Assembly (NCBI GenBank): GCA_020200135.1
Contig: JAIVJI010000066.1
Coordinates: forward strand, 1-54,387
Origin: Acidobacteriota bacterium
Lineage (GTDB): Bacteria; Acidobacteriota; Blastocatellia; Pyrinomonadales; Pyrinomonadaceae
Direction of reading: 5' to 3'
DNA length: 54,387 nucleotides
Shown piece by piece: positions 53,285-54,387 of the stretch. How positions within the stretch are numbered: position 1 is the first letter of the stretch; each line of letters starts with the position of its first letter. The position numbers and the translations under genes were made by a program. The notes under the pieces were generated by a model. The model ran no database searches. It saw only the letters and a list, made by a program, of their open reading frames with translations, and was not told where the DNA came from.

Positions 53285-53313
53285 TTGACATTCCCCGGCC
53301 GTTCACTTATTAG
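53285..53313 (+). promoter_or_regulatory. Promoter for the M15-like gene
   Basis: TTGACA (53285-53290), a 17-base spacer and TATTAG (53308-53313) form a sigma-70-type promoter about 95 bases before ATG 53414. Confidence 0.55.
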
Positions 53314-53413
53314 TTCTCGCCGCGTCCCGCAGCCCCAGGTTGATGAAGTCCTTCGCTTCGACTTCGACCTCCGCAGTCTCGCCCGGACCAGTAGCAGTCA
53401 CAGGAGACAATCC

Positions 53414-53911
53414 ATGCCGGTGGAAATCAAGTTCGGCTCCAACGCCGTCCAGGCGAACGTCACCAACTTCTCGCTCAAGGTGCTCGAAGACATCCTCCAG
53501 GCGGCCGGCCTGTCCGGCGCGCTGATCACTTCCACGGCGCGCACGCCGGCCGACCAGGCGCGGGTGATGTACGCCAACATCGTCAGGACGGGCGTGGCGA
53601 AGCAGAAGCAGCTCTACGCGGCGGCGGGCGACATGGTCATCGACGAGTACGTCAAGGCGAAGAAGGCCGGGAAGACCGAGGTCGAGATCAAGGCCGCGAT
53701 GGAGGCGAAAATCATCGCCATCGGCCCGACCCGGATTTCGCACCACGCCGCCGACCCTAACATCCTGTGCGTCTTCGACGTCGCCCCCTCCTCGATAGCC
53801 AAGAAGGCGGCGTTCGAGAAGGCGGTCAGGGCCGACAAGCGCGTGAAGAAGTTTCTCCTGCCGCCCGTAGACCCCGCCTACCACCTGGAGATTCCGCAGC
53901 CGACGGCCTGA
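53414..53911 (+). CDS. M15-like (D-Ala-D-Ala carboxypeptidase fold) protein
   Basis: The 165-residue protein lacks a signal peptide. LITSTARTPADQARVMY matches the substrate-binding turn of M15 peptidases. Candidate zinc ligands are in SHHAADPNILCVFDVAP (His110 or His111, Asp122) and YHLEI (His157), giving the His-Asp-His order of the family. Hydrolysis of peptidoglycan stem peptides is the family function; without an export signal the setting is unclear. AGGAG lies seven bases before ATG 53414. A second M15 domain occurs in the gene at 37847. Confidence 0.78.
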   Translation: MPVEIKFGSNAVQANVTNFSLKVLEDILQAAGLSGALITSTARTPADQARVMYANIVRTGVAKQKQLYAAAGDMVIDEYVKAKKAGKTEVEIKAAMEAKIIAIGPTRISHHAADPNILCVFDVAPSSIAKKAAFEKAVRADKRVKKFLLPPVDPAYHLEIPQPTA

Positions 53912-54083
53912 AGACCCGGCGCGGCGGCGTAAACTCTCGGGACGCCGCGCCCGTCTGGCAACCGAAGGCGCGACCACGGACGCCCCGGCGGCTCGACTGT
54001 CTGCCGGGGCGTCTCGCGCGTCCGACCGGCAGGCTCCCGCGTTCACGGCGAGCCCTGATTCGGCAGACAGGAGAAACACAAAC

Positions 54084-54331
54084 ATGCGCCCCCTCAGACG
54101 CCCACTCAACTTGGCGCCGGCCGCCGCGCTCTTGCTCTCTTCCGCCGCCGCGCCCGCCGGCCGCGCAGGAAGCCGCGAAGCCGCAGGCGACTTCCGCCGC
54201 CGCGCACGCGAACCTCGCGGCGCGGCTCGCGGCCGTCGGGAAGACGGCTTCGTCATGCTGACGAACGTCTCGGCCTCTTCGAAGTGAGCGTCCCCGAGGA
54301 GGCTTTCCGGCGGAAGACCGCGGCAAAATGA
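54084..54331 (+). pseudogene. Frameshifted small secreted protein gene
   Basis: AGGAGA lies just upstream of ATG 54084, and the first 25 residues form a signal peptide (LNLAPAAALLLSSAAAP). Coding character then passes to a second frame (AAQEAAKPQATSAAAHANLA, LAAVGKTA) and to a third (ERLGLFEVSVPEEAFRRKTA) ending at TGA 54329-54331. The unbroken first frame ends at 54287 with 67 residues. Two indels are needed to restore one protein. The family is unknown. Confidence 0.45.
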
Positions 54332-54387
54332 GGCGGGGCGGCCTGTCTCGAACTCGTCACGCGAGCGCAACACGTTTGCAACCAAAG

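Overview
The window is about 54 kb of very GC-rich bacterial chromosome, with most third codon positions G or C. The gene content includes a tricorn-type protease, an M61 peptidase, M1-like and M15-type peptidases, serine/threonine kinases fused to WD40-like propellers, KorAB, bactofilin and many secreted proteins of unknown function. This points to an acidobacterium, most likely of the Blastocatellia/Pyrinomonadaceae type. That placement is inference from gene content; no rRNA or marker gene is present. No rRNA operon, insertion sequence, CRISPR array or complete prophage was seen. About 45 genes or gene remnants are supported. The only putative DNA-binding regulator is a small protein with two AP2-like modules.

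Layout. 1-7.6 kb: rsmI, two proteins of unknown function, a PafA-like alkaline phosphatase followed closely by a large TPR protein, and trxC. 7.7-10 kb: a small membrane-protein gene that has lost its stop, and an M61 peptidase. 10-17.2 kb: an SDR oxidoreductase, a small secreted protein, a DinB-like protein, an APC permease, a Rieske oxygenase next to an enoyl-CoA hydratase, a propeller lipoprotein and a second DinB-like protein. 17.3-18.04 kb: a tRNA gene with anticodon CAT, split in its anticodon loop by a 642-nt group I intron that carries an HNH endonuclease gene on the opposite strand. 18.2-27.7 kb: a tricorn protease, then a tight operon of Gfo/Idh/MocA oxidoreductase, M19 dipeptidase and hydantoinase/oxoprolinase A and B subunits. 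27.8-30 kb: a gene graveyard with two tandem kinase/propeller genes and one small gene, all broken. 30-31.8 kb: glutamine-dependent NAD synthetase. 31.8-34.1 kb: a lower-GC type II restriction-modification island (methyltransferase plus TdeIII-like endonuclease) abutting a gene that has lost its 5' end. 34.1-42.1 kb: secreted proteins, an ExbD fragment, an ARPP-1-like protein, an M15-transglycosylase fusion, a zinc-ribbon protein with a histone-H1-like tail, ttcA and dienelactone hydrolase. 42.1-54.4 kb: a large M1-like metallopeptidase, bactofilin, a secreted protein, korAB, the AP2 protein, a DUF551-like protein, a beta/gamma-crystallin protein, a coiled-coil secreted protein, an M15-like protein and a frameshifted remnant at the right edge.

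The strongest unusual system is the interrupted tRNA. The two exons assemble into a perfect 74-nt cloverleaf. The intron shows P3, P4, P5 (with a GAAA loop), P7, P8 and P9 pairings of a group I ribozyme and obeys the U/G boundary rule. Its mobility gene runs antisense to the tRNA. A second recurring theme is a set of intergenic hairpins at gene 3' ends whose arms are built from tandem 7-bp units, with a different unit at each locus. A third is local gene decay and island insertion between 27.8 and 34.2 kb. Several breaks could instead be assembly errors and need read-level checking.
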